Made by a program: the position numbers and the translations under genes
The notes under the pieces: generated by a model
The model's database searches: none
Told to the model about the DNA's origin: nothing
What the model saw: the letters and a program-made list of their open reading frames with translations, nothing else
Part shown: one piece after another, positions 35,555 through 45,028 of the stretch
Numbering within the stretch: position 1 is the stretch's first letter
Layout of the letters: every line of letters begins with the position of its first letter
Source: an uncultured Thermoanaerobaculia bacterium
GTDB lineage: Bacteria; Acidobacteriota; Thermoanaerobaculia; Multivoradales; Multivoraceae
DNA length: 64,000 nt
Assembly (NCBI GenBank): GCA_951813015.1
Contig: CATOTG010000002.1
Coordinates: 248,001-312,000, forward strand
Direction of reading: 5' to 3'

Positions 35555-36802
35555 TCACGACCGCCCGCCGACGATCACCTGGTGCGCCTTGAGCCGTAGC
35601 GCATTCAGGCGGATGAAGCCGCGGGCGTCGGTCTGGTCGTAGCCGCCTTCGACGTCCATCGACGACAGGTTCCGGTCGTAGAGCGAACTCGGCGATTCGC
35701 GGCCGAGGATCGTCACATTGCCCTTGTAGAGCCGCAGGTGGACTGTGCCGTCGATGATCCGCTCGGCCTGGAGGAAGGCGGCGCGGATGAACTCCATCTC
35801 GGGCGCGAACCAGAAGCCGTTGTAGATCAGCTCGGCGAACTTGGGCGACAGACCGTCGCGCAGGCGCTGCACCTCCCGGTCCATCGCGACGCCCTCGAGG
35901 TCGCGCAGCGCGTGGTGGAGGATCGTGCCGCCGGGCGTCTCGTACACGCCGCGTGACTTGATGCCGACGAACCGGTTCTCGACGATGTCGATGCGGCCGA
36001 TCCCGTTGCTGCCGCCGAGTTCGTTCAGGTACTCGAACAACGTCAGGGCATCCGTGTGCTCGACGCCGGCGGTCCGGTTTCGCACCCGCGCCGGGCGAGC
36101 GTCCTTGAATTCGACCTCGATGTCGGTCGGCTCGTCCGGCGCGTCGAGCGGAGAGACCGTGAGCGAGAACATGTCCTCGGTCGGCGTCTGCATCGGGTCT
36201 TCCAGCAGGCCGGCCTCGTAGCTCTTGTGCATCAGGTTCTCGTCCATGCTGTACGGCTTCTCGGACGACGCCTCGATCGGGATGCCCTGTTCCTCGGCGT
36301 AGTTCAGAAGATCCGTGCGGCCCTGGAACCGGCGCAGGAACTCGACGTCCTTCCACGGCGCGTAGATCTCGACCTGTGGCGCCAGCGCGGCATAGGCGAG
36401 TTCGAACCGGACCTGATCGTTGCCCTTCCCGGTCGCGCCGTGGGAGAGGACGTCGGCGCCCTCGCGGATCGCGATCTCGGCCTGGCAGCGGGCGATCAGC
36501 GGCCGGGCCAGCGCGGTGCCGAGCAGGTAGCGGTTCTCGTAGACCGCGTTGCCGGCGATCGCCGGGTAGATGAAGTCGGTCACGAACTCACGTCGCAGGT
36601 CCTCGACGTAGACCCTGGAGGCGCCGATTGCCTCGGCGCGGCGGGCCTGATGGTCGAAGTCCTCGCGCTGACCAACGTCGACGATCACGGCGACGACGTC
36701 GAAACCACGTTCCTGCAGGGTGCGCAGGATGACGGAAGTGTCGAGACCGCCGCTGTAGGCGAGTACGGCCTTCCTCTTCGCAGTGACTGGCTTGCTCGGC
36801 AT
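35555..36802 (-). CDS. argG: Argininosuccinate synthase
   Basis: A 415-residue enzyme that joins citrulline and aspartate using ATP in arginine synthesis. The ATP-PP loop is [20 protein letters not shown] near residue 13. [20 protein letters not shown] is the conserved aspartate/citrulline-site segment, and [14 protein letters not shown] and [20 protein letters not shown] are also characteristic. The ATG at 36802 is chosen; an in-frame extension to 36889 is low-complexity. It converges with the barrel gene, with 15 bases between stops. No other arg genes are in the window. Confidence 0.96.
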   Translation of the reverse strand: MPSKPVTAKRKAVLAYSGGLDTSVILRTLQERGFDVVAVIVDVGQREDFDHQARRAEAIGASRVYVEDLRREFVTDFIYPAIAGNAVYENRYLLGTALARPLIARCQAEIAIREGADVLSHGATGKGNDQVRFELAYAALAPQVEIYAPWKDVEFLRRFQGRTDLLNYAEEQGIPIEASSEKPYSMDENLMHKSYEAGLLEDPMQTPTEDMFSLTVSPLDAPDEPTDIEVEFKDARPARVRNRTAGVEHTDALTLFEYLNELGGSNGIGRIDIVENRFVGIKSRGVYETPGGTILHHALRDLEGVAMDREVQRLRDGLSPKFAELIYNGFWFAPEMEFIRAAFLQAERIIDGTVHLRLYKGNVTILGRESPSSLYDRNLSSMDVEGGYDQTDARGFIRLNALRLKAHQVIVGGRS

Positions 36803-36879
36803 GGCTGGCTGGACCTCCCTCGCGGCCGGAGACTCTCCGGGCCGGCGGGAGACTATCCGCCCAGCGGCCCGCGATGAAA

Positions 36880-37066
36880 CCTCCATCATCCGTCCTCAAT
36901 GGCGCCGGCCAGGAAAGAGCGCCGGATCTGCCGAGCCCGACCACGCCGTGCGACCTCCATCAGCCGTCTCCGACGGCGCCGGCCGTGAACAGGACCCGGA
37001 CTGCTACCGCCCGACCACGGCCTGCGAGTCCCTTCAGTCGTCCTCGACGGCTTCGGCCGGAAACAG
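36880..37066. repeat. Three degenerate copies of a ~74-bp unit between argG and the MATE gene
   Basis: Units starting near 36880, 36954 and 37029 share CCTCCATCA/GxCCGTC, then AxGGCGCCGGCC, GAAxAGxxC and CCCGACCACG. The third covers the 3-prime end of the MATE gene (encoding LFPAEAVEDD), so the other two may be decayed duplications of that end. They fill most of the 231-base argG leader. Confidence 0.55.
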
Positions 37067-38383
37067 GCCCGCCGCGCCGCTCCGCCAGAGTCGCCAGCGC
37101 ACCCGAAACGCGAGGAAGATCGCGACGAAGACCAGACCGAAAGTCAGCCCCCACCAAACGCCGCTCGGGCCAAGCCCCCTGTTGAAGGTCAGCCAGGCGC
37201 CGGCCGGCATGCCGACGACCCAGTAGCCCACGAGCGCGACGGCCGCGGGAAACCGCGTGTCGCCAGCTCCCCGCAGCACCCCGGCGGCGGCAACCTGCAA
37301 ACCGTCGGCGACCTGAAACAGGCCGGCGATCGGAATCAACGCGGCGGCCGAAATGATCACGCCCGGCACGTCGCTGAACAGGCGCGCGAGAAGCTGCGGC
37401 AGGGAGAAGAAGACGAGGCCGAAGGCGATCATCACCCCGGCGCCGAGACCGAGACAGACCAGGGCCGAGCGACGGGCCCCCGCCGGATCACGACGCCCGA
37501 TCGCGTTGCCGACCCGAGTGGTCGCCGCGCCGGCGAAGCCCAGGGGCACCATGAAGGAGATCGAGGCGAGGCTGATCGCCACCTGGTGACCGCTGAGCTC
37601 CGCCTCCCCCAGGCGCCCGATGAGCACGGCCGCGTAACTGAACACGGTGACCTCGAGCGACACCTGAATCGCGATCGGCACTCCCACGGACAGGAAGGAA
37701 CCGAGCGCGGCCGGACGTAGCCAGGACCACCTCCATCCGCCGACGTAGCGGCGCAAGTGACGCCATCCGAACGCCGCGACGACGATCAGCATGACCCAGC
37801 GGGATCCGGACGTGGCGTAGGCGGAGCCACGCACGCCGAGCGCCGGGAAGCCGAGATGGCCGAAGATCAACGCCCAGTTCGCGATCACGTTGAACACATT
37901 GGCCACGCCGATTGCGATCAGCGCCGGTCGCACGATGCTCATCGCCTGAAGCGTCTGCCGCAGGCACATGAAGAGCAGAAAGGCGATGACTCCGGGAGCG
38001 ATGCCGCGAAGGTACGCGGAGGCCGGCGAGACGATGGCCTGCGGCTGATCGGTGAGCAGCAGCAAGCGATCCAGTTCCAGCACGATCAAGGTCGCCGGCG
38101 CCGCCAGCAGGACCGCCATCCCCACCCCCCGGCAGAGCACCCTGCTGATCTGCCGGTGGTCGCCGGCGCCGAACGCCTGCGCAGCCATCGGATCGATCGC
38201 CAGCAGGATGCCGATGAAGGACCAGATCACGGCGATGCTGAACGCGTTGCCGATCGCGCCGGCCGCCAGGTCGACCTCGGAGACCCGGCCCAGCATCATC
38301 GTGTCCACGGCGCCCATCAGCACCATGCCGACCTGGACGAGGATGACCGGCGTCGCCAGCCGCAACACCGCGACCAGCTCCAT
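37034..38383 (-). CDS. MATE-family multidrug/toxin exporter (NorM-like)
   Basis: A protein of about 449 residues with 12 membrane helices, an ion-driven exporter of the MATE family. The first helix region LRLATPVILVQVGMVLMGAV and TMMLGRVSEVDLAAGAIGNA are typical, as are LLAIDPMAAQAFGAGDHRQI and, in the second half, SGHQVAISLASISFMVPLGF and GAATTRVGNAIGRRD. The ATG at 38383 gives a normal N-terminus; a GTG at 38440 would add 19 residues. The substrate is unknown. It is divergent from the ABC permease genes. Confidence 0.9.
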   Translation of the reverse strand: MELVAVLRLATPVILVQVGMVLMGAVDTMMLGRVSEVDLAAGAIGNAFSIAVIWSFIGILLAIDPMAAQAFGAGDHRQISRVLCRGVGMAVLLAAPATLIVLELDRLLLLTDQPQAIVSPASAYLRGIAPGVIAFLLFMCLRQTLQAMSIVRPALIAIGVANVFNVIANWALIFGHLGFPALGVRGSAYATSGSRWVMLIVVAAFGWRHLRRYVGGWRWSWLRPAALGSFLSVGVPIAIQVSLEVTVFSYAAVLIGRLGEAELSGHQVAISLASISFMVPLGFAGAATTRVGNAIGRRDPAGARRSALVCLGLGAGVMIAFGLVFFSLPQLLARLFSDVPGVIISAAALIPIAGLFQVADGLQVAAAGVLRGAGDTRFPAAVALVGYWVVGMPAGAWLTFNRGLGPSGVWWGLTFGLVFVAIFLAFRVRWRLWRSGAAGLFPAEAVEDD

Positions 38384-38556
38384 CCGCGCGCCCGATGACG
38401 AACGCACGGCATGGCTCGCGCGCGGCACGGACGGCGTCACCGGGGAATCCCCGCTGCGCGCGCCGCCGGCCGCGCGGGACGATCTTCGGAGCCCGAGCTC
38501 AGGGTGGCGCTCATGGGAGCGGTATTGTAGGCAGCCTCACCTCATCGAGATCGATC

Positions 38557-39537
38557 TTGCTCAGCTACATCCTTCGCCGGCTCTCCACCGGACTGATCAC
38601 CCTGTTCGGCATCTCGGTCATCTCGTTCTTCATCATCCAGCTCGTCCCGGGCGACCCGGCGCAACTCCAGACCTCCCAGATCGCCGACGCCGCGGTCTCG
38701 GAGCGCGTCTACCAGCAGTTGCGGGAGCTCTACGGCCTGGACAAGCCGATTCCGGTCCAGTACGCCAACTGGGTCCGCAAGCTCGTCCAGGGCGACCTCG
38801 GCTCGTCCTTCCACGACGGAAGGAGAGTCTCCGCGAAGATCGGCGAGGCGTTGTGGCCGACCCTGTCCGTCGCGCTCCTCTCCTTCATGCTGACCCTGAT
38901 CATCTCGACGCCGGTCGGGATCTACAGCGCCCTCCGGCAGGGGGGCGGTTTCGATCGTTCCGTCAGCACCGGCCTCTACATGCTCTATTCCGTGCCGAAC
39001 TACGTCGCCGGAATGCTGCTCATCCTCTACCTGGGCGTGAAGTGGGACCTGCTCCCCTTCCGCGGCATGCGGTCCGACGGTTTCGACGACATGACGACGC
39101 TCGGCCAAATGTGGGATCTGGCCCAGCACTACGTCCTGATCACGTTCTGCTTCACCTTCGGCAACCTGGCCTACTACTCCCGCTTCATCCGCCAGAACCT
39201 GCTCGAGGTGGTGCGGCAGGACTATGTCCGCACCGCACGCGCCAAGGGACTCGGGGAACGCAGCGTGGTGCTCAAGCACGCCTTCACCAACAGCCTGATC
39301 CCGCTGATCTCGCTGATCGGCCTGACCTTCCCCTTCGTGCTCAGCGGCAGCGTGATCCTCGAGTACATGTTCAACTGGCCGGGGCTTGGCAGGCTGTACT
39401 TCGAGTCCGTGCTGCAGCGGGACTACCCGACGATCATGGCGCTCAACTTCATCACCGCCCTGCTCGTCCTCGGCATCACCTTCATCGCCGACCTGACCTA
39501 CGGCCTGGTCGACCCCCGGATCAGCTATGAGAAGTGA
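38557..39537 (+). CDS. ABC transporter permease, DppB/OppB family
   Basis: A 326-residue inner-membrane permease for peptides or related solutes. The TTG at 38557 opens LSYILRRLSTGLITLFGISV, the usual first helix of the family. The coupling motif is visible as EVVRQDYVRTARAKGLGERS (EAA-loop type, binds the ATPase), followed by FTNSLIPLISLIGLTFPFVL and the C-terminal YGLVDPRI. It pairs with a DppC-type permease that begins in the overlap. No substrate-binding protein or ATPase gene is nearby. Confidence 0.9.
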   Translation: MLSYILRRLSTGLITLFGISVISFFIIQLVPGDPAQLQTSQIADAAVSERVYQQLRELYGLDKPIPVQYANWVRKLVQGDLGSSFHDGRRVSAKIGEALWPTLSVALLSFMLTLIISTPVGIYSALRQGGGFDRSVSTGLYMLYSVPNYVAGMLLILYLGVKWDLLPFRGMRSDGFDDMTTLGQMWDLAQHYVLITFCFTFGNLAYYSRFIRQNLLEVVRQDYVRTARAKGLGERSVVLKHAFTNSLIPLISLIGLTFPFVLSGSVILEYMFNWPGLGRLYFESVLQRDYPTIMALNFITALLVLGITFIADLTYGLVDPRISYEK

Positions 39538-39539
39538 CG

Positions 39540-40607
39540 ATGAGCGCTGAAGCGACGACAAGCGGCGAGCCGGCGCGCTCGTACTGGCACATCACCTGGC
39601 GTCGCTTCCGCAGGCACCGCCTCGGCATGGTCGGACTGTGCGTCGTCGCGGCGCTGTTCCTCGTCTCCTTCCTTTCGCCGATGCTGGCCAACGAGCAGCC
39701 GATCCTCTGCCGCTTCGACGGCAGCTTCTACTACCCGGCGGTAATCGACCTGATCCACCAGATACCGGGAAGCAAGCTGATCATCAAGAAGAAACGGCCC
39801 TATCGCCTCGCGACCTTCGACTTCAAGCGCGAGTTCGACCCGGACCGCGGCGATTGGGCGCTCTGGACGCCGATGCGCTACGGACCACGAGAGATCGCCG
39901 CCGAACCCCTGGCCGGCCCGTCCAGTCGCCACTGGCTGGGGACCGACCAGTCCGGGCGCGACGTGCTGTCGCGCATGGTCCACGGCACCGTCGTGTCGAT
40001 GAAGGTCGGCTTCCTGTCGATGGGCATCGCGGTCATCCTCGGCCTGGTGCTGGGCTGCATCGCCGGCTACGCCGGCGGCATCGCCGACCTCGTCATCTCG
40101 CGCTTCATCGAAGTCGTCATGTGCTTTCCGCCGTTCTTCCTGATCCTCGCCGTCCTGGCCTGGTTCCCGCCCAGCATCGAGAACGTGATGATCGTGATCG
40201 GACTGACCCGCTGGGTCGGCATCGCGCGCTTCGCACGCGGCGAGATCTTGCGCATCCGCGAGACGGACTACGCGCTTGCCGCCCGCTCTCTCGGCGTCCG
40301 GCCGGCCCAGCTCGTGCTCCGCCACCTGCTGCCAAACGCCCTCGCCCCGGTCCTGGTCAGCGTGACCTTCGGCATCGCCGTTTCCATCCTGATCGAGGCC
40401 GGCCTTTCCTGGCTGGGCTTCGGGGTTCAGCCGCCGGATCCGTCCTGGGGCACGATCCTGCGCTCCGGCTACGAGAACCTGTTCACCGCCGGCCACATGA
40501 TTCCTCCCGCCTGCGTCGCGATCTTCCTCGCCGTGCTGAGCTTCAACCTGGTCGGCGATACGCTGAGGGATGTGATCGATCCGCGGCTTCAGGCGGAGCG
40601 CGCTTGA
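39540..40607 (+). CDS. ABC transporter permease, DppC/OppC family
   Basis: A 355-residue partner permease. The ATG at 39540 or a GTG at 39534 (overlapping the previous stop as GTGA) may be used. The N-terminus YWHITWRRFRRHRLGMVGLC is typical. Between the first and second helices there is a longer periplasmic segment of about 100 residues ending in HWLGTDQSGRDVLSRMVHGT, the usual DppC hallmark. The coupling loop is RIRETDYALAARSLGVRPAQ. The C-terminus NLVGDTLRDVIDPRL matches the family. It ends 39 bases before sucA, so read-through into the TCA-cycle genes is possible. Confidence 0.92.
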   Translation: MSAEATTSGEPARSYWHITWRRFRRHRLGMVGLCVVAALFLVSFLSPMLANEQPILCRFDGSFYYPAVIDLIHQIPGSKLIIKKKRPYRLATFDFKREFDPDRGDWALWTPMRYGPREIAAEPLAGPSSRHWLGTDQSGRDVLSRMVHGTVVSMKVGFLSMGIAVILGLVLGCIAGYAGGIADLVISRFIEVVMCFPPFFLILAVLAWFPPSIENVMIVIGLTRWVGIARFARGEILRIRETDYALAARSLGVRPAQLVLRHLLPNALAPVLVSVTFGIAVSILIEAGLSWLGFGVQPPDPSWGTILRSGYENLFTAGHMIPPACVAIFLAVLSFNLVGDTLRDVIDPRLQAERA

Positions 40608-40646
40608 CCCGAGGCTGCTAGCGTTCGATCAAGGACGCAGGCAGCG

Positions 40647-43538
40647 ATGAGCCAGCCGCAGCAGTTGCACAGCCTCTCTCTCGACTACGTCGAAGCCCTC
40701 CTGGCCGAGTATCGCCGGGATCCGGAGTCCATCGACGGCGAATGGCGAAGCTACTTTGACGCCCTGGCGGAGGCGGGAGAGCTCGACTCCGGCGCCTTGG
40801 CGCCGTCGCTCGAGCCGCCCCCGCTGTTCGGTGGCAACGGAGCGCCGACAGCAGCGTCAACGACGGCGGCCACGGCACGGCCAGTCTCCCGGCCGACTTT
40901 GCCGAAATCGGCTGACGACAGCGCCCCCGCTACAACCTCCACCCTGACGGCGGCCATCGAACTCCAGCGCCGGGTCGACGACATGATCCGCAACTACCGG
41001 ATTCGCGGCCACCTCTTCGCCGACATCAACCCGCTCCGCAATCCACCGGCGCTGCCGGAAGAACTGGAACTCGAGGGTCTGGGCATCAAGGAGAGCGACC
41101 TCGACCGCACCGTGTCCACGGCCGGCATCCCCGGCGCCGACACGGCGACGGTGCGCGAAGTCTGGGAGCGGATGCGCGACACCTACTGTCAGTACATCAG
41201 CGCCGAGTTCATGCACATCGACGACCTGGAGGTCCGCACCTGGCTCCAGGAACGGATGGAGATCAGCCGCAACCGGGTCCACCTGGACCGTCGCGAGCAG
41301 GTGCGGATTCTCAAGAAACTCATCGACGCCGCCGTCTTCGAAGAGTTCCTCCAGCGCAAGTACCTGGGCGCGAAGAGCTTCTCCCTCGAGGGCGCGGAGA
41401 GCCTGATTCCCCTGCTCGATCTGGCGATCGAGAAAGTCGCCGAACAGGGCGCCGTGGAGATCGTCTTCGGCATGTCCCACCGCGGTCGGCTGAACGTGCT
41501 GGCCAACATCATCGGCAAACCGACGCGGGACATCTTCCGCGAGTTCGAGGACCTCGACGCGGAGCAGTACACGGGCGGCGGCGACGTGAAGTACCACATG
41601 GGCCACTCGAGCGACTGGACGACGGACAAGGGACGCAGGGTCCATCTCTCCCTGTCGTTCAACCCCAGCCACCTCGAGTTCATCAACCCGGTAGCAATGG
41701 GGCGCGTGCGGGCCAAGCAGGACCGGATCGGCAACGAACTCCGGGACCGCGCGGCGCTGTTCCTGATCCACGGCGATGCCGCCTTCGCCGGTGAGGGGAT
41801 CGTGCAGGAGTCGCTCAACCTGTCCCAGCTTCCCGCCTACCACATCGGCGGCGCGTTCCACGTCGTCGTGAACAACCAGATCGGGTTCACGACGCCGCCC
41901 GAGAGTTCGCGCTCGAACACCTACTGCACCGACGTCGCGAAGATGCTCCAGATACCGATCTTCCACGTCAATGGCGAGCAGCCCGAGGCGGTGGCCCAGG
42001 TCGTGAACGTGGCCCTCGACTTTCGCCAGCGCTACCAGCGGGACGTGGTGATCGACCTCTACTGCTACCGGCGCCGCGGCCACAACGAGGGCGACGAGCC
42101 CGCGTTCACGCAGCCGGTGCTCTACGACGGGATCCGCGCCCGCGATCCGGTCCGGGTCCACTACCTCGAGCACCTGCTCGAACTCGGAGAGATCAAGCCC
42201 GAAGAGGCCGAAATCTACATTCAGCGCGAAGAGAAGCGGCTCGAAGGAGCACTCGCCACCGCCCGGAGAATGAACGAGAAAACGAGTCCTCAGGCCTACG
42301 ACGGCGTCTGGAACGCGTTTGTCGGCGGCCGCACCGAGGACATCCCGGAGCCTGACACCGGTGTTTCCGAAGAGAAGCTGCGCGAGTACCTGAAGCGGCT
42401 GGTCGAGCTTCCCGAGGACTTCAACCTGCACCGCAACCTGCGGCGGTTCATCACCGGCCGTGCCGAGATGGCTGAGGGCAAGCGGCCAGTCGACTGGGCC
42501 GCGGCCGAGGCGCTCGCCTTCGCGGCGACGGCCGATTCCGGCCAGCGCGTTCGGATGACCGGTCAGGATTGCGAACGCGGAACCTTCAGCCAGCGCCACT
42601 TTGTACTGCACGACCGCGTGACCGACAGGAACTACCGGCCTCTGATGAACGTGGCCCCCAACCAGGAGACGGTCGAGATCTGCAACAGCCCGCTGTCGGA
42701 GGCCGGTGTGCTCGGCTTCGAGTACGGGTTCAGTCTGGACTACCCGGACGGGCTGGTGCTCTGGGAAGCGCAGTTCGGCGACTTTGTCAACGCGGCCCAG
42801 GTGATCATCGACCAGTTCATCACCAGCGCCGAGGACAAGTGGAACCGGCTGAGCGGCCTCGTCATCCTGCTGCCGCACGGTTTCGAGGGCCAGGGACCGG
42901 AGCACTCCAGCGCCCGAATCGAGCGCTGGCTCCTGCTGGCCGCCGAGGACAACGTGCAGATCGTCAACCCCTCGACGCCGGCGCAGTACTTCCACCTGCT
43001 CCGCCGGCAGGTGGAACGAGCTCTGCGCAAGCCGCTGATCGTGTTCACCCCGAAGAGCCTGCTGCGCCGCAAGGAAGTCGCTTCGGAGCTGACCGAACTG
43101 GCCCACGGCGCATACCAGCCCGTCCTCGCCGATCCAGCGATCCGGACCGACGAGGACCGCGCGAAGGTCCGCCGCATCCTGCTCTGCTCCGGCAAGGTCT
43201 TCTACGATCTGGACGCCCACCGCCGGAAGACCTCTGCCGACGACCACGCGATCCTCCGCATGGAGCAGTACTACCCGGCCCCAGGAGCGGAGCTCGACGC
43301 CGCCCTGGCCGGGTACCCGGCCGAGGCGAAGGTCCGGTGGGTGCAGGAGGAACCGCGGAACATGGGCGCCTGGTCCTACCTGCGCCTGAACTTCGGTTTC
43401 CTGATCGGCGACCGGCCGCTCTCCGCCGTCTACCGTCCTCAGTCGGCAAGCCCTGCGACCGGATCCTCCAGCAGCCACAAGCTGGAGCAGCAACAACTGG
43501 TCGAGGCGGCGTTCGCCGACTCGGCCGAATCGGAATGA
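40647..43538 (+). CDS. sucA: 2-oxoglutarate dehydrogenase E1 component
   Basis: A 963-residue thiamine-diphosphate enzyme that decarboxylates 2-oxoglutarate and passes the succinyl group to E2. The N-terminal E2-contact segment LDYVEALLAEYRRDPESIDG opens the protein, followed by an Ala/Pro/Thr-rich linker. IVFGMSHRGRLNVLANIIGK near residue 275, then HGDAAFAGEGIVQESLNLSQ and HVVVNNQIGFTTPPESSRSN (TPP and Mg sites), and VIDLYCYRRRGHNEGDEPAF are highly conserved. The transketolase-like C-terminal half has HGFEGQGPEHSSARIERWLL. The frame is intact. It is followed by sucB 22 bases later. Confidence 0.96.
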   Translation: MSQPQQLHSLSLDYVEALLAEYRRDPESIDGEWRSYFDALAEAGELDSGALAPSLEPPPLFGGNGAPTAASTTAATARPVSRPTLPKSADDSAPATTSTLTAAIELQRRVDDMIRNYRIRGHLFADINPLRNPPALPEELELEGLGIKESDLDRTVSTAGIPGADTATVREVWERMRDTYCQYISAEFMHIDDLEVRTWLQERMEISRNRVHLDRREQVRILKKLIDAAVFEEFLQRKYLGAKSFSLEGAESLIPLLDLAIEKVAEQGAVEIVFGMSHRGRLNVLANIIGKPTRDIFREFEDLDAEQYTGGGDVKYHMGHSSDWTTDKGRRVHLSLSFNPSHLEFINPVAMGRVRAKQDRIGNELRDRAALFLIHGDAAFAGEGIVQESLNLSQLPAYHIGGAFHVVVNNQIGFTTPPESSRSNTYCTDVAKMLQIPIFHVNGEQPEAVAQVVNVALDFRQRYQRDVVIDLYCYRRRGHNEGDEPAFTQPVLYDGIRARDPVRVHYLEHLLELGEIKPEEAEIYIQREEKRLEGALATARRMNEKTSPQAYDGVWNAFVGGRTEDIPEPDTGVSEEKLREYLKRLVELPEDFNLHRNLRRFITGRAEMAEGKRPVDWAAAEALAFAATADSGQRVRMTGQDCERGTFSQRHFVLHDRVTDRNYRPLMNVAPNQETVEICNSPLSEAGVLGFEYGFSLDYPDGLVLWEAQFGDFVNAAQVIIDQFITSAEDKWNRLSGLVILLPHGFEGQGPEHSSARIERWLLLAAEDNVQIVNPSTPAQYFHLLRRQVERALRKPLIVFTPKSLLRRKEVASELTELAHGAYQPVLADPAIRTDEDRAKVRRILLCSGKVFYDLDAHRRKTSADDHAILRMEQYYPAPGAELDAALAGYPAEAKVRWVQEEPRNMGAWSYLRLNFGFLIGDRPLSAVYRPQSASPATGSSSSHKLEQQQLVEAAFADSAESE

Positions 43539-43560
43539 GAACTCCCCGAAGGCAACCCGG

Positions 43561-44955
43561 ATGACCTGTGAAGTCACGATCCCCGAGATCGGCGAATCGA
43601 TTACCGAGGCACACATTCTGCGCTGGATCAAGAACACCGGCGATCACGTCGGCCGGGACGAGCCCCTGGTGGAACTCGAGACGGACAAGGTGACCGTCGA
43701 AATGCCCTCGCCTGTCGCCGGCGTCCTGTCCGAGATCGTCGCCGCGGAGGGGGAGACCGTTCCGGTCGGCGGCGTGATCGCCCGAATCGACGAAGGCGCC
43801 GCCGCGACCGCGGGATCCGCCCCGGCAACCGTCGGCGCCCAGACGGATCTGCTCGCCGCCGCGACCGCGGCGCCGCCTCCCGTTGGCACGCCCGCGCCGG
43901 CGGCCCCGGCCGCAACGACGCAGGCGTCAACGACTGCCGCAGCTCCGCGCATCCTGCCGGCGGCGAAGCGCCTGATCGCCGAACACGATCTCGACGCCGG
44001 CGCCATTCCCGCGACGGGCAAGGGCGGCCGGCTGCTCAAGAGCGACGTGGTCTCCTACCTCGCCTCCCGCGAGGCGGAACCGCCGGCCCCTGCCGAGCCG
44101 ACCCCCGCCGGCGCACCGCACGCCGCCGCAACGCACGCCGCTGCTGCTGCACCGCCCGCGGCTGCTGCCGCACCGGCGCCGCAGGCCGCGCCAGCCTCGC
44201 CGCCTGCCACCGCCCCGCCGCAACCGGCAGCCGCGGCAGCCGGGCCCGCAGGCGACCGCGCCGAAGAGCGCGTCGCGATGACCCCGATCCGCCGCCGCAT
44301 CGCGGAACGCCTGGTCGAGTCCCAGCAGCAGGCTGCGCTCCTGACCACGTTCAACGAGATCGACATGTCTGCGGTCAAGGACTTCCGCAAGCAGTACCGG
44401 AACGACTTCGAGCAACGTCACGACGTTCGCCTCGGCTTCCTCTCCTTCTTCGTCAAGGCGGCCGTCGACGCCCTGCGCCGCTTCCCGCGCCTGAACGCCG
44501 AGATCTCCGGCGCCGACATCATCTACCGGAACTACTACGACATCGGCATCGCCGTCAGCACGGACCGCGGCCTGATGGTGCCGGTCCTGCGCAACGCCGA
44601 GCGGATGTCCTTCGCCGGGATCGAAGGCCAGATCGCCGACTTCGCGGGTCGGGCGCGCAAGGGCCGCATTCAGCTCCAGGAACTCCAGGGCGGCACCTTC
44701 ACGATCACGAACGGCGGCATCTTCGGTTCCCTCCTGTCGACGCCGATCATCAACCCGCCCCAAAGCGGCGTTCTCGGCCTGCACGCGATCCAGGACCGGC
44801 CGATGGTGGTCGACGGCGAGATCGTCGTCCGACCGATGATGTACGTCGCCCTGACCTACGACCACCGCATCGTCGACGGCCGCGAAGCGGTCAGTTTCCT
44901 GGTCCGAATCAAGGAGGCGATCCAGGATCCCGCGAGGATGCTGATCGAGGTGTAG
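43561..44955 (+). CDS. sucB: 2-oxoglutarate dehydrogenase E2, dihydrolipoyl succinyltransferase
   Basis: A 464-residue protein with the E2 layout. The lipoyl domain covers residues 1-75, with the lipoylated lysine in LVELETDKVTVEMPSPVAGV. A long Ala/Pro linker follows, then the E1/E3-binding domain near residues 130-170 (ILPAAKRLIAEHDLDAGAIP), a second Ala/Pro linker and the catalytic domain from about 235 (MTPIRRRIAERLVESQQQAA). The active-site motif is ALTYDHRIVDGREAVSFLV near residue 430, with the catalytic His and Asp. The lipoyl hydrolase partner lpdA is separated from it by the island at 45.0-49.9 kb, unlike the usual adjacent order. Confidence 0.95.
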   Translation: MTCEVTIPEIGESITEAHILRWIKNTGDHVGRDEPLVELETDKVTVEMPSPVAGVLSEIVAAEGETVPVGGVIARIDEGAAATAGSAPATVGAQTDLLAAATAAPPPVGTPAPAAPAATTQASTTAAAPRILPAAKRLIAEHDLDAGAIPATGKGGRLLKSDVVSYLASREAEPPAPAEPTPAGAPHAAATHAAAAAPPAAAAAPAPQAAPASPPATAPPQPAAAAAGPAGDRAEERVAMTPIRRRIAERLVESQQQAALLTTFNEIDMSAVKDFRKQYRNDFEQRHDVRLGFLSFFVKAAVDALRRFPRLNAEISGADIIYRNYYDIGIAVSTDRGLMVPVLRNAERMSFAGIEGQIADFAGRARKGRIQLQELQGGTFTITNGGIFGSLLSTPIINPPQSGVLGLHAIQDRPMVVDGEIVVRPMMYVALTYDHRIVDGREAVSFLVRIKEAIQDPARMLIEV

Positions 44956-45028
44956 CCTCCGCCAGGTTGATCCACGCGATAAGCCGACCGCACCGTACCC
45001 CTCGTGACGAGACTCTCCTTCAGGCCAG

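Noticed and set aside
40857..43637. Long open frame antisense to sucA
   Set aside because: sucA on the plus strand is conserved from end to end; the antisense product is low-complexity and Val/Asp/Leu-rich with no family features.
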